Part shown: positions 57,244 to 64,000 of the stretch, piece after piece
Numbering within the stretch: position 1 is the stretch's first letter
Layout: every line of letters begins with the position of its first letter
Program-made: the position numbers and the translations under genes
Assembly: GCF_014694315.1 (NCBI RefSeq)
Contig: NZ_JAAOXD010000007.1
Coordinates: 102,825-166,824 of the forward strand
Length of the DNA stretch: 64,000 bases
Reading direction: 5' to 3'
DNA from: Arthrobacter ipis
GTDB taxonomy: Bacteria; Actinomycetota; Actinomycetes; Actinomycetales; Micrococcaceae
Notes under the pieces: generated by a model
Told to the model about the DNA's origin: nothing
The model's input: the letters and a program-made list of their open reading frames with translations, nothing else
Database searches by the model: none

Positions 57244-59400
57244 ATGTTCTCGCAATCTGTACGGCCCAAGATGCCCGACGGAGCCAACCGCTCCGGGTCA
57301 GCGCACACCAAGTCCACCACCACGCTCGGCCGCATCGCCCCGGCCGTTGCCGGCGCCCTGCTCGCCGCCGCCCTGTCACCCCTCGGCGCTATGCCGGCAA
57401 ACGCGGAAACCGCCGGGATGGGCCCGGTTGACTCCACAGGGTTCCCCACCTGGTATTCGGACGGCACCGTCCGGCTGCAGCTCTGCTACGAGGCCGGCAA
57501 GGGCTGCCTCTCTGAACCCCCGAACCCGGACCAGCCGGCCTCGTACCCGGGCAACTTCCCAGAGGAAGCTTTCTGGTTTTCCGCGTCTGCGGATGTCGGA
57601 ACTCTCGGCAGCTATGAAGCGGCCTTGGAAGCGGCACACGTCAATGGTCCGGTCGTGCCTGGCGAGCAGATGGGCTTTGCCCGCCTGCGGTTCCGTTTTA
57701 ATGGCCTGCGGCCCAACGCGCAGTACACGATCACCCACCCCTATGGCGTTGAGACGATCACGGCTGACGCGGGCGGAAGAATCAACCAGACGACGGACGC
57801 CGGCGCTTGCGCACCCACTGACACAGTTGCTTGCGACTGGGCGGGCGTCGGCGCAGCCTTCCTGGGTGACTTTGGCAGGGGCACCACGGCAACATTCCTC
57901 ACGCAGGTTGGCGCCGCGGCCGGCACACTCGGCGACATCAACACCGCGCGGCCTGTCACCGGCGCCCCCTCGGGCATCAACTCCGTGACAGTCTCCGGCC
58001 CTGACGCGGGCGGGCCGGGCATCAACACCATCACCCAGAGCAACTTCACCGTCCAGGGCCTCATTGCAACCGACTCCGTCGGAGGTCCCAATACCCCCGA
58101 TCTGGCTACAGCCAGCGACAGCGGCCGCTCAAACTCCGATAACATCACCAACGTGACCGCGCCCACCATCACGGGCACGCTGCCCGCTGGAACCGCGGGC
58201 CCTGTTCAGCTGATCGTGGACAATGGCGCTCCCAGGGCTACCACCCTCACCGGCTCCACCTACTCTCTGAAGCTGGCGCCGCTGGCCCAGGGCCGCCACT
58301 CCGTCCGCGCGGTCGCCGCCGGCGGACTGAATTCCGGGACCCTCAATTTCACCGTGGACACGGCCGCTCCTGCCGTTTCGATAGTGGCGCCGTTCCCGTC
58401 TTCGCCGACCCTGGACACCACCCCGGCCCTGAGCTTCACGAGCAGTGACACGGGCGCCCGGTTCGAATGCCAGCTGCAGCCGGCAAACATGGCGTGGGAT
58501 CCGACTTGCGCCTCGCCGAAGACGTGGGACGCACAGGCAAGCGGCACACACGTTTTCCACGTGCGTGCCACTGACGCCGCTGGCAACGTCAGCCCGGTAG
58601 CCAGCCGGGCTGTGCAAATTGGATCGACCGTAACTGCCTCAACCGTCAAGGCTCAGGATTTCAACCTTGATGGCAAGGCCGACACACTGTCCCGGGACAG
58701 CAGCGGGACTTTGTGGCTCTACCGCGGGACCGGCACCGGACGGTTGCTGCCCCGCACCCAGGTCGGAGTCGGCTGGAACGCCATGACGGCGATTGTCAGC
58801 GCTGGGGACTTCAACAGCGACTTCAAGGCCGACGTCGTGGCCAGGGATTCGTCGGGCAGACTGTGGCTCTACCGCGGCACCGGTAACGGAACCTTCCTTG
58901 CCAAGATCCAAATCGGTTCGGGTTGGAACGGTTTGAACAGCATCGTCGGTGTCGGTGACTTCAACGGAGACCGCAAGGCTGACTTGACCGCCCGCGATGC
59001 AAGCGGAAAGCTGTGGCTCTACCGGGGCAACGGCGGCACCAGCTTCCTGGGCAGGGTCCAGATCGGCAGCGGCTGGAACGGCTTGAACAGCATCGTAGGC
59101 ATTGGTGACTTCAACGGAGACCGGAAGGCCGACCTGGCGGCCCGGGACTCCGTTGGCAGGCTCTGGCTCTACCGCGGCAACGGCTCGGCCGGGTTCGCGG
59201 GCAGCGCCCAGATCGGCACCGGCTGGAACGGTCTCAACGGCATCGTCGCTCCCGGCGACTTCGACGGAGACCGCAAGGCCGACCTGGCAGCCCGGGACTC
59301 CGCCGGCAGGCTCTGGCTCTACCGCGGCAACGGCACCGGCCGCTTCGCGGGCAGCGCCCAGATCGGCACCGGCTGGAATTCAATGAGCGCCATCCTGTAG
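57244..59400 (+). CDS. Secreted FG-GAP/VCBS repeat protein
   Basis: 718 residues with a long signal peptide (~1-54, hydrophobic core APAVAGALLAAALSPLGA, ending PANA). An N-terminal domain of ~230 residues (PTWYSDGTVRLQLCYEAGKG; four Cys, possibly two disulphides) is one I know only from uncharacterised actinobacterial exoproteins. Next comes a Big/Ig-like region (~300-470, VDTAAPAVSIVAPFPSSPTLDTTPALSF; HVFHVRATDAAGNVSPVASR). Finally five FG-GAP-type 50-residue repeats each with a DFNGDRKAD Ca2+ loop and a LWLYRG strand, forming a propeller-like module. Probably a surface or extracellular adhesion/binding protein. AAGGAG before the ATG; a terminator follows. Confidence 0.9.
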   Translation: MFSQSVRPKMPDGANRSGSAHTKSTTTLGRIAPAVAGALLAAALSPLGAMPANAETAGMGPVDSTGFPTWYSDGTVRLQLCYEAGKGCLSEPPNPDQPASYPGNFPEEAFWFSASADVGTLGSYEAALEAAHVNGPVVPGEQMGFARLRFRFNGLRPNAQYTITHPYGVETITADAGGRINQTTDAGACAPTDTVACDWAGVGAAFLGDFGRGTTATFLTQVGAAAGTLGDINTARPVTGAPSGINSVTVSGPDAGGPGINTITQSNFTVQGLIATDSVGGPNTPDLATASDSGRSNSDNITNVTAPTITGTLPAGTAGPVQLIVDNGAPRATTLTGSTYSLKLAPLAQGRHSVRAVAAGGLNSGTLNFTVDTAAPAVSIVAPFPSSPTLDTTPALSFTSSDTGARFECQLQPANMAWDPTCASPKTWDAQASGTHVFHVRATDAAGNVSPVASRAVQIGSTVTASTVKAQDFNLDGKADTLSRDSSGTLWLYRGTGTGRLLPRTQVGVGWNAMTAIVSAGDFNSDFKADVVARDSSGRLWLYRGTGNGTFLAKIQIGSGWNGLNSIVGVGDFNGDRKADLTARDASGKLWLYRGNGGTSFLGRVQIGSGWNGLNSIVGIGDFNGDRKADLAARDSVGRLWLYRGNGSAGFAGSAQIGTGWNGLNGIVAPGDFDGDRKADLAARDSAGRLWLYRGNGTGRFAGSAQIGTGWNSMSAIL
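58657..59397 (+). repeat. Five 150-bp coding repeats
   Basis: Units begin at 58657, 58807, 58957, 59107 and 59257, each 150 bases except the last (141). Units 3-5 are very similar in DNA as well as protein, suggesting recent duplication or gene conversion towards the 3' end; unit 1 is the most diverged. Confidence 0.9.
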
Positions 59401-59437
59401 CTGGCTCCCCAGCACGCTGAAACGCCCAGCAAGGAGA

Positions 59438-59472
59438 GCACCGCCCGCGTACACCCAGTACGCGGGCGGTGC
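59438..59472. terminator. Hairpin after the FG-GAP gene
   Basis: GCACCGCCCGCGTA (59438-59451) and TACGCGGGCGGTGC (59459-59472) are perfect 14-base arms with a seven-base loop, between convergent genes, 37 bases after the FG-GAP stop. TTCG follows rather than a clear T run. Confidence 0.8.
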
Positions 59473-59513
59473 TTCGCTGTGGGTGACTTGCGGTGGCTGT
59501 TGCTGAAAGCAGA

Positions 59514-60191
59514 CTAACGAACAAGCGCCAGCCCGAAGCCGTCCCAGCCCTTGGATCCCACGGTCTGGATGACAGTGGCGTCCAGCCGGCTGTCCTCCCC
59601 CATCATCTTCAGGGCGCCGATGATTCCGGGGGCATTGACTTCGTCCAGGGACGGGTCCAGCGCCACACCCTCCCAGACGACGTTGTCCATCACGATGCTG
59701 GTTCCGGCCCTGCCCAGCCGCACGGCCCAGTCCAGGTACTGCGGGTTGTTTTCCTTGTCCGCATCGATGAAGACGAAGTCGAACGGCTGGGCTCCTTCGA
59801 CTTCAAGGGCGGCGAGCGTGTCCAGCGCCGCGCCTACCCGGATCTCCACCTTGTGGCCCACGCCGGCCGCGTCCACGTTGGCCCGGGCCACTTCGGCATG
59901 TTTGGGGAGGTATTCGCACGTCACCAGCCGTCCGTCGTCGGGCATGCCCTGGGCCATCCAGATTGTGCTATAGCCAGCCAGGGTGCCGATTTCCAGCACC
60001 CGGCGGGCACCCGATGCCGCCACCAGCAGCTTCAGAAGCTTTCCGGCATTCGGGGTCACTTCGATCGGCGGCATCCCGGCCTCTTCGGCAGACCTGACGG
60101 CGCGCTGGACGGCATCGTCGGGGTGGACGACGACGTCTGACAGGTATTCTTCTACGGCCGCCCACTCGGGCCGCGGCTTGTGCTCAAACAT
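59514..60191 (-). CDS. Class I SAM-dependent O-methyltransferase
   Basis: 225 residues from the ATG at 60191. Catechol/caffeoyl-CoA O-methyltransferase-like fold: VLEIGTLAGYSTIWMAQGMP (SAM motif I), VTCEYLPKHAEVARANVDAAG, metal-binding FDFVFIDADKENNPQYLDWAV and DNVVWEGVALDPS. These enzymes methylate catechol-type hydroxyls with Mg2+. The ribosome site is weak. A start at 60248 would add 19 residues of poor character. It follows a small thiamine-binding-protein gene with a 62-base gap. Confidence 0.92.
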   Translation of the reverse strand: MFEHKPRPEWAAVEEYLSDVVVHPDDAVQRAVRSAEEAGMPPIEVTPNAGKLLKLLVAASGARRVLEIGTLAGYSTIWMAQGMPDDGRLVTCEYLPKHAEVARANVDAAGVGHKVEIRVGAALDTLAALEVEGAQPFDFVFIDADKENNPQYLDWAVRLGRAGTSIVMDNVVWEGVALDPSLDEVNAPGIIGALKMMGEDSRLDATVIQTVGSKGWDGFGLALVR

Positions 60192-60253
60192 GGGCACAGT
60201 CTTCCAGCAAGCGCCCGGCCGGGCTAGGCTGCCGCGGCCAATCGTCATGGCCG

Positions 60254-60589
60254 TCAGTCGCCCTGGATCAGGGCACCCTCCAGGCGTTCCACCTTCGCGG
60301 TGAGCTCACCGGAATAGCCGGGCCGGATGTCGGCCTTGATCACCAGGGACACCCTGCTGCCGAATTTCCCCACGGCCTCGGTGGCGCGCCTGACTACGTC
60401 GAACACCTCGTCCCATTCACCCTCGACAGTGGTGAACATGGAGTCCGTCTTATTGGGCAGCCCCGATTCCCGGACAACCTTGACGGCGGCAGCCACGGCG
60501 TCATGCACGGAGGCGTCCCCGGCACCCGCCGCGGCGTAGGCGGGGTCAGCGGGAATTCCGGAAGGGGCGACTGAAAATGCAAGCAACAT
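60254..60589 (-). CDS. Thiamine-binding protein, MTH1187/UPF0045 family
   Basis: 111 residues, a ferredoxin-like alpha-beta fold. MLLAFSVAPSG opens it; ASVHDAVAAAVKVVRESGLP, TVEGEWDEVFDVVRRATEAV and RVSLVIKADIRPGYSGELTAKVERLEG are the conserved blocks. Members bind thiamine or related compounds in dimers or tetramers; physiological role not well established. The weak ribosome site suggests low expression. Divergent from the TetR gene. Confidence 0.9.
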   Translation of the reverse strand: MLLAFSVAPSGIPADPAYAAAGAGDASVHDAVAAAVKVVRESGLPNKTDSMFTTVEGEWDEVFDVVRRATEAVGKFGSRVSLVIKADIRPGYSGELTAKVERLEGALIQGD

Positions 60590-60701
60590 GCGTCCAGTCT
60601 GCCATGGCGGAATCTGCCGTCCGGAGCGTGTGCTGTGTCATATTCGGAGCTACCAACGGGTAACGGAGTCAGGCTGACACTGCGTTGCTAACCTTGATTT
60701 C

Positions 60702-61322
60702 ATGAACCTCGCAGTAGAGCGCAAGCCCCTTCGTGCTGACGCTGCACGCAATGTGGACAAGATCATTAATGCCGCCCGCGAGTGTTTCCGGCAGTACGGC
60801 CCCGATGTTCCGCTGCAGACCATTGCTGCCACCGCGGGAGTGGGTCCGGCGACGCTGTTCCGGAATTTCTCAGACAAGGAGCAGTTGGTTTTGGCTGCCC
60901 TCAACCGCCAACTGAGGCTCAACGTGGACCCGGTCATCGACGTCGCCCTTGCGGGCACCGATGCGGCTGAGGGCCTGTTCCGGGTCATCGACGCCGTGAT
61001 GACCGCGGCCAGTGACAACGCCAACCTGCTCGGCGCCGTCGCCGGGCGGCGGGATTTGCTCACCGGCATTACCGGAAGCCTGATTGAGTCTGTTGGCGTG
61101 CTCCTTGGCCGCGGCCAGGACCAGGGCACCCTGAGGGTGGACATCTCACTGACAGACATGGTGCGGCTGCTGGCAATGCTGATCGGAGTAGTCGACACCA
61201 TGGAACCCGGATCCGACGCCTGGCGCCGGCCGGCCGCCCTTGTCGAGGACGCCATCCGCGCGGAACGTCCCACCAGGCCGCTGCCTCCGCAGGTGCCGCT
61301 CCCGGCGTCGCAGTTCGAGTAA
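60702..61322 (+). CDS. TetR-family transcriptional regulator
   Basis: 206 residues. The N-terminal HTH is at ~12-60 (RNVDKIINAARECFRQYG; PLQTIAATAGVGPATLFRNFSDKEQLV). The C-terminal ligand domain is helical (GLFRVIDAVMTAASDNANLLGAV; SLTDMVRLLAMLIGVVDTM), as in regulators of efflux or oxidoreductase genes. No Shine-Dalgarno is evident and the ATG follows a TAACCTTGATTTC stretch closely, so it may be leaderless. Divergent from the thiamine-binding gene. Confidence 0.92.
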   Translation: MNLAVERKPLRADAARNVDKIINAARECFRQYGPDVPLQTIAATAGVGPATLFRNFSDKEQLVLAALNRQLRLNVDPVIDVALAGTDAAEGLFRVIDAVMTAASDNANLLGAVAGRRDLLTGITGSLIESVGVLLGRGQDQGTLRVDISLTDMVRLLAMLIGVVDTMEPGSDAWRRPAALVEDAIRAERPTRPLPPQVPLPASQFE

Positions 61323-61469
61323 CCGGCAGGTTCGGGCACGCGGGGAGTACCGGAAGGATCTGGCCGGAAGAAGAACCGTCATATTCCGTACACCGGGCCA
61401 GCACAGTAAGCTATGCACACCGGTGGGTTAGGAAGTCAGCCTCGGGCATCTTCATATACGGAGCACACC

Positions 61470-61517
61470 ATGTCATTCCTTGCATGTGGTCAACTCAGGC
61501 CTGCAGTGTCATCATGA
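61470..61517 (+). CDS. Candidate 15-residue leader peptide
   Basis: ATG at 61470 with GGAG seven bases upstream, encoding MSFLACGQLRPAVSS, with TGA at 61515-61517 overlapping the ATG of the next ORF (ATGA). The organisation suggests translational coupling: ribosomes finishing the leader could restart on the downstream gene. A single Cys codon sits at position 6. Short enough to be chance, but the ribosome site and exact overlap argue for use. Confidence 0.45.
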   Translation: MSFLACGQLRPAVSS

Positions 61518-61738
61518 ACCGCTCACAGCTCGCACACTTCATGAACCACTCAACGGATCCTGAAACAACTCTGATGGCTGCCACCACGGACGAACTCGGC
61601 ATCCTCGTGGACGCGCTCTACCGCAACCTCGATACGCCGACTCCCGTCTACGGCGCACAGGACTGGTATGATCTCGCCACCGAAGAGCTCGCCAGGCGGT
61701 CCGTGCCTGCTTCCCCGGACGCCCGCGGAGTTGCCTAA
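61514..61738 (+). CDS. Small hypothetical protein
   Basis: 74 residues from the ATG at 61514, coupled to the leader peptide; not recognised. The central part looks helical (ETTLMAATTDELGILVDALYRNLD) followed by an aromatic loop (TPVYGAQDWYDLATEELARR). It could also begin at the ATG at 61541 (MNHSTDPET). Acidic, no membrane segment. Stands alone 191 bases after tetR. Confidence 0.55.
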   Translation: MNRSQLAHFMNHSTDPETTLMAATTDELGILVDALYRNLDTPTPVYGAQDWYDLATEELARRSVPASPDARGVA

Positions 61739-61821
61739 GCCCAGACCCGTTACCTGAGCCCACCCCTGCTGAAGGGGCCCTACCGGGCGCTTATGTCCCG
61801 GCGCTCACCCGGGCTTCGGGA

Positions 61822-62490
61822 TCAGCGGCGCGGCTCAGGCCGGGCGGACAGCGCGTGCAGGGCGGCAGCCAGGCATTCGCTCATCGCCTGCAGGGCGATC
61901 AGTTGCGCTTCCCGCACCTGGGGCTTGGGTGCGTTGATGCAAATTGCTTCATCGGCGGCCTGGGCCAGCGGGTTCGGGGCCGCGCCCGTGACAGCCCAGA
62001 CGGTGGCTCCGGCGGCCCGCGCCGCCGCCGTGGCCTCCAGCAGTGCATGCCGGTGCCCGCTGGCCGAGACCGCCAGGAGAACGTCGTCGGAACGGATGTG
62101 GGCCCGCACCTGGCTGGCAACCTCTTCCGCGTGCCCTTGTGCAATCTCGACGGCACTGACGGATGCAGCCCCTGCTGCCGCCGCACCCGGGCGCAGGGCG
62201 ATCACGGAAAACGGCTGGCGTTCACTGGCATGGCGCCCCAGCAGTTCCGCGGTGAATTGCTGCACCTCGGCCGCCGAACCGGCACTTCCGGCCGTGACCA
62301 GACGGTTCCCGGAAACCAGGCGGCGGGCAAGTTCCTCGCCCCAGCCGGCCAGCCGCGAGGATTCGTTCCGCAGGCAGGCCACTGCGGGCCCCACCTGCCG
62401 CAGGTGCTCGAGGACGACGTCCACCGGCGCTTTCACTTCGAACGGCGCGTCCGTGGCACGGGTGCGGGACAGTCTGCTGACGGCCTTCAT
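61822..62490 (-). CDS. Diverged SIS-domain protein, GmhA-like paralogue
   Basis: 222 residues from the ATG at 62490 with GAGGAG eight bases upstream. It aligns along its length with the GmhA-type protein at 42225: VTAGSAGSAAEVQQFTAELLGRHASE here against LAAGNGGSAAEAQHLTAELVGRF there, and REAQLIALQAMSECLAAAL against QEGHLIALHAMCRAF. The Asn of GNGGS and the histidines (AQH; EGHLIALH) have become Ser and Gln, whereas the Glu of TAEL is kept. Sedoheptulose isomerase activity is therefore doubtful; it may bind a phosphosugar as a sensor or have a new reaction. Not next to other glycan genes. Confidence 0.85.
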   Translation of the reverse strand: MKAVSRLSRTRATDAPFEVKAPVDVVLEHLRQVGPAVACLRNESSRLAGWGEELARRLVSGNRLVTAGSAGSAAEVQQFTAELLGRHASERQPFSVIALRPGAAAAGAASVSAVEIAQGHAEEVASQVRAHIRSDDVLLAVSASGHRHALLEATAAARAAGATVWAVTGAAPNPLAQAADEAICINAPKPQVREAQLIALQAMSECLAAALHALSARPEPRR

Positions 62491-62581
62491 ATTCACAACT
62501 CCTCTACCTTTAGAGCATACAACGACTGTGACGCGCATCACTCAGAACAGTTGTGGCTGCCTGCAGGGAGTCCCCGGCGTT

Positions 62582-62893
62582 TCAGTTCCAGCCGGCCAGC
62601 CGGAGCAATGCAGCGGCTCCGGCCCCCGCCAGCACAACAACCAGGAAGGGCGCCCGCAGGAACAGGGCCGCAGCGGCGGCGGCCAGGGCGCCCAGGCGGG
62701 CATCGAGCACCAGGGCCTGCCCGGTAGCCAGGGTGTTGACGATCGCCAGGGACGCCAGCAACCCGATGGTCATGGTTCCTGCGATCCGGGACATCCTGGG
62801 GTTCTGCAGCAGGCTGGCCGGCACAAGGTAACCCACCAGCTTCCACGCGTAGGCGAAGAGGCAGGCCAGCAGCAACCACACCCACAGACTCAT
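62582..62893 (-). CDS. azlD: AzlD-family membrane protein
   Basis: 103 residues with about four hydrophobic segments (LWVWLLLACLFAYAWKLVGYLVP; MTIGLLASLAIVNTLA). The small subunit of the AzlCD branched-chain amino-acid exporter. Its ATG overlaps the azlC stop by four bases, the usual arrangement. Ends with hydrophobic LVVVLAGAGAAALLRLAGWN. Confidence 0.9.
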   Translation of the reverse strand: MSLWVWLLLACLFAYAWKLVGYLVPASLLQNPRMSRIAGTMTIGLLASLAIVNTLATGQALVLDARLGALAAAAAALFLRAPFLVVVLAGAGAAALLRLAGWN

Positions 62894-63693
62894 TTGGCAC
62901 CTCCGGCGTTGGTCCCATTGATGCCGTTGCCGGCGCTGGTGCCGTTGCCAGGGTGATGGCCGGGATGGCGCTCCGTGTAGGGGTCGATGTCCGGTTCAAG
63001 CCCTTCGTCCTTGCGGCCGTGGCTGAGCCAGCCGATAACGGCGGCCACCACCGCGGCAATCAGGATGGGGACGCCCGCCGGGACGAACGGCACAGCCAGC
63101 ACGGTTGCCAGTGCGCAGACAACGGCGATCGCCACCGGTTCCCTGCCCTTCAGCCGCGGCCACAGCAGGCCGAGGAACGCCGCGACGGCTGCGCCGTCAA
63201 GCCCCCACTGCTTCGGATCTCCCAGCGCGCTTCCGGCCAGGGCACCCACCGCGGTGAAGAGGTTCCAAAGTACGAAGATCCCGATGCCCGCGGCCCAGAA
63301 GCCCCTTTGCTGCTCGGCAGGATCCGTCTGCCCGGTGCTTGTGGCCGTGGACTCGTCGATAGTCAACTGGGCGGCCGCGTACCGGCGCCACCCCCGCGGC
63401 CGGAGCAACACGTTGAGCTGCATGCCGTAGATGCCGTTGCGCATTCCCAGCAGGGTGGCTGCTCCCATAGCCGCCAGCCCCGAGCCGCCGCCGGCGACCA
63501 CCCCGATGAACGCAAACTGGGAGCCGCCGCTAAAAAGCAGGAAGCTCAGTGCCATCGTCTGCCAGAAGTCCAGGCCCGAGGTCACGGAGAGCGCACCAAA
63601 GGACACCCCGTACAGGCCAGTGGCGATGCTGATGGACAGGCCAACACGGACCGCAGGAGAACGCAGGAGTTTCGGGGGCCAGGCGATGGGCAT
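62890..63693 (-). CDS. azlC: AzlC-family branched-chain amino-acid exporter subunit
   Basis: 267 residues from the ATG at 63693 (a TTG at 63705 is possible). Five or six hydrophobic segments; family blocks are ATGLYGVSFGALSVTSGLDFWQTMALSFLLFSGGSQFAF and GMRNGIYGMQLNVLLRPRGWRRYAAAQLTIDEST. The C-terminal ~45 residues are a hydrophilic tail with YTERHPGHHPGN and Asn-Gly-Thr repeats, perhaps metal-binding or disordered. Twelve bases after the upstream phosphodiesterase stop, so probably co-transcribed with it. Confidence 0.92.
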   Translation of the reverse strand: MPIAWPPKLLRSPAVRVGLSISIATGLYGVSFGALSVTSGLDFWQTMALSFLLFSGGSQFAFIGVVAGGGSGLAAMGAATLLGMRNGIYGMQLNVLLRPRGWRRYAAAQLTIDESTATSTGQTDPAEQQRGFWAAGIGIFVLWNLFTAVGALAGSALGDPKQWGLDGAAVAAFLGLLWPRLKGREPVAIAVVCALATVLAVPFVPAGVPILIAAVVAAVIGWLSHGRKDEGLEPDIDPYTERHPGHHPGNGTSAGNGINGTNAGGAK

Positions 63694-63705
63694 GCCACCA
63701 CTCAA

Positions 63706-64000
63706 TCACAGCGGTGGCTGTGCTCGAGTCGCGCCCGAGCTTGCTGCCAGGGCTGGCTGCTGGAGCTGGGCCAGCACCTGCGCCGGCCGGTTGCTGGTGA
63801 TCTCCTGGATGCCCAGCCCCCGGCACAGCGCCACGTCAGCCTCGGCGTCCACCGTCCAGACCCGGAAGCGGCGGCCGGCATCCCGCCAGCGCCGCACGGT
63901 GTCCGGATGCCGGCGCACGTAGTCGATGCCCGGCCCGGCCATGCCCGCTTCGCCACCGTCGAGGATCCGCTCCCCCTCCAGCTGTGCGGCCTTCATCACG
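63706..64000 (-). CDS. Glycerophosphodiester phosphodiesterase family protein, C-terminal part
   Basis: The 5' end lies beyond the window; 97 residues are visible. The segment VRRWRDAGRRFRVWTVDAEADVALCRGLGIQEITSNRPAQVLAQL is the C-terminal end of the GDPD TIM barrel, with the typical VWTVD strand and TSNRP (usually TDxP) loop. It would hydrolyse glycerophosphodiesters to glycerol 3-phosphate and an alcohol. Catalytic His and Glu are outside the window. Confidence 0.85.
   Translation of the reverse strand, partial: VMKAAQLEGERILDGGEAGMAGPGIDYVRRHPDTVRRWRDAGRRFRVWTVDAEADVALCRGLGIQEITSNRPAQVLAQLQQPALAASSGATRAQPPL

Overview
The window is high-GC actinobacterial DNA, most like the Arthrobacter/Pseudarthrobacter group. 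This is judged from codon use, GTG/TTG starts, ATGA-type gene overlaps, an IclR-controlled hut regulon, a SigB/F-type stress sigma factor and actinobacterial gene neighbourhoods; no rRNA was available to place it. It looks chromosomal. I saw no insertion sequence, prophage, CRISPR array, tRNA or rRNA.

Layout. 0-9.6 kb: end of an NlpC/P60 cell-wall hydrolase; a coupled LolA-like/ABC ATPase/ABC permease operon; a DedA protein; a universal stress protein followed 3 bases later by a PEP-utilising enzyme close to rifampicin phosphotransferases; a short FAD-binding-like protein. 9.6-25.6 kb: CopC-like protein, NCS2 purine permease, PBP and cation/proton antiporter, plus a dispersed histidine-utilisation regulon (hutG; hutU-hutH; an IclR-type regulator; an SDR; an amino-acid permease). 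A 16-bp palindrome, GTCYGGNATNCCRGAC, ties hutG, hutU and the regulator together. 25.6-31.8 kb: a catabolic unit of CoA-transferase, HMG-CoA-lyase-like enzyme, second IclR regulator and a divergent SsuABC/TauABC-type importer, with matching 30-bp palindromes at both promoters. 31.9-35.4 kb: LysE exporter, 3-hydroxybutyrate dehydrogenase with a divergent LysR regulator, and a spermidine-synthase-like methyltransferase fold.

35.5-48.0 kb is the most notable region: a nucleotide-heptose-type glycan locus in a Gram-positive. It holds two bifunctional HldE-like kinase/nucleotidyltransferases, a GmhA-type SIS isomerase, a GmhB-type phosphatase, three GT9 (heptosyltransferase-type) and two GT4 glycosyltransferases, an SDR and an aldehyde dehydrogenase. 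Seven of these form one minus-strand operon whose first six genes are joined by 4-base overlaps. No obvious HldD epimerase is present. A diverged SIS paralogue lacking the key histidines lies alone at 61.8 kb.

48.0-57 kb is stress and envelope related: sigma factor, epimerase-like SDR, membrane coiled-coil protein, YihY protein, an unusual acyl-CoA-dehydrogenase-like protein, Dps, signal peptidase I and a Tat-exported multicopper oxidase. 57-64 kb: secreted FG-GAP repeat protein, O-methyltransferase, thiamine-binding protein, TetR regulator, a small ORF behind a 15-codon leader peptide, the SIS paralogue, AzlCD and the end of a glycerophosphodiesterase.

Two genome habits stand out. Intergenic hairpins of a shared type (arms beginning GTAAC..GCC) follow several genes, and short in-frame tandem repeats expand linkers in several proteins. 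Functions are inferred from sequence reading only; no database search was run.
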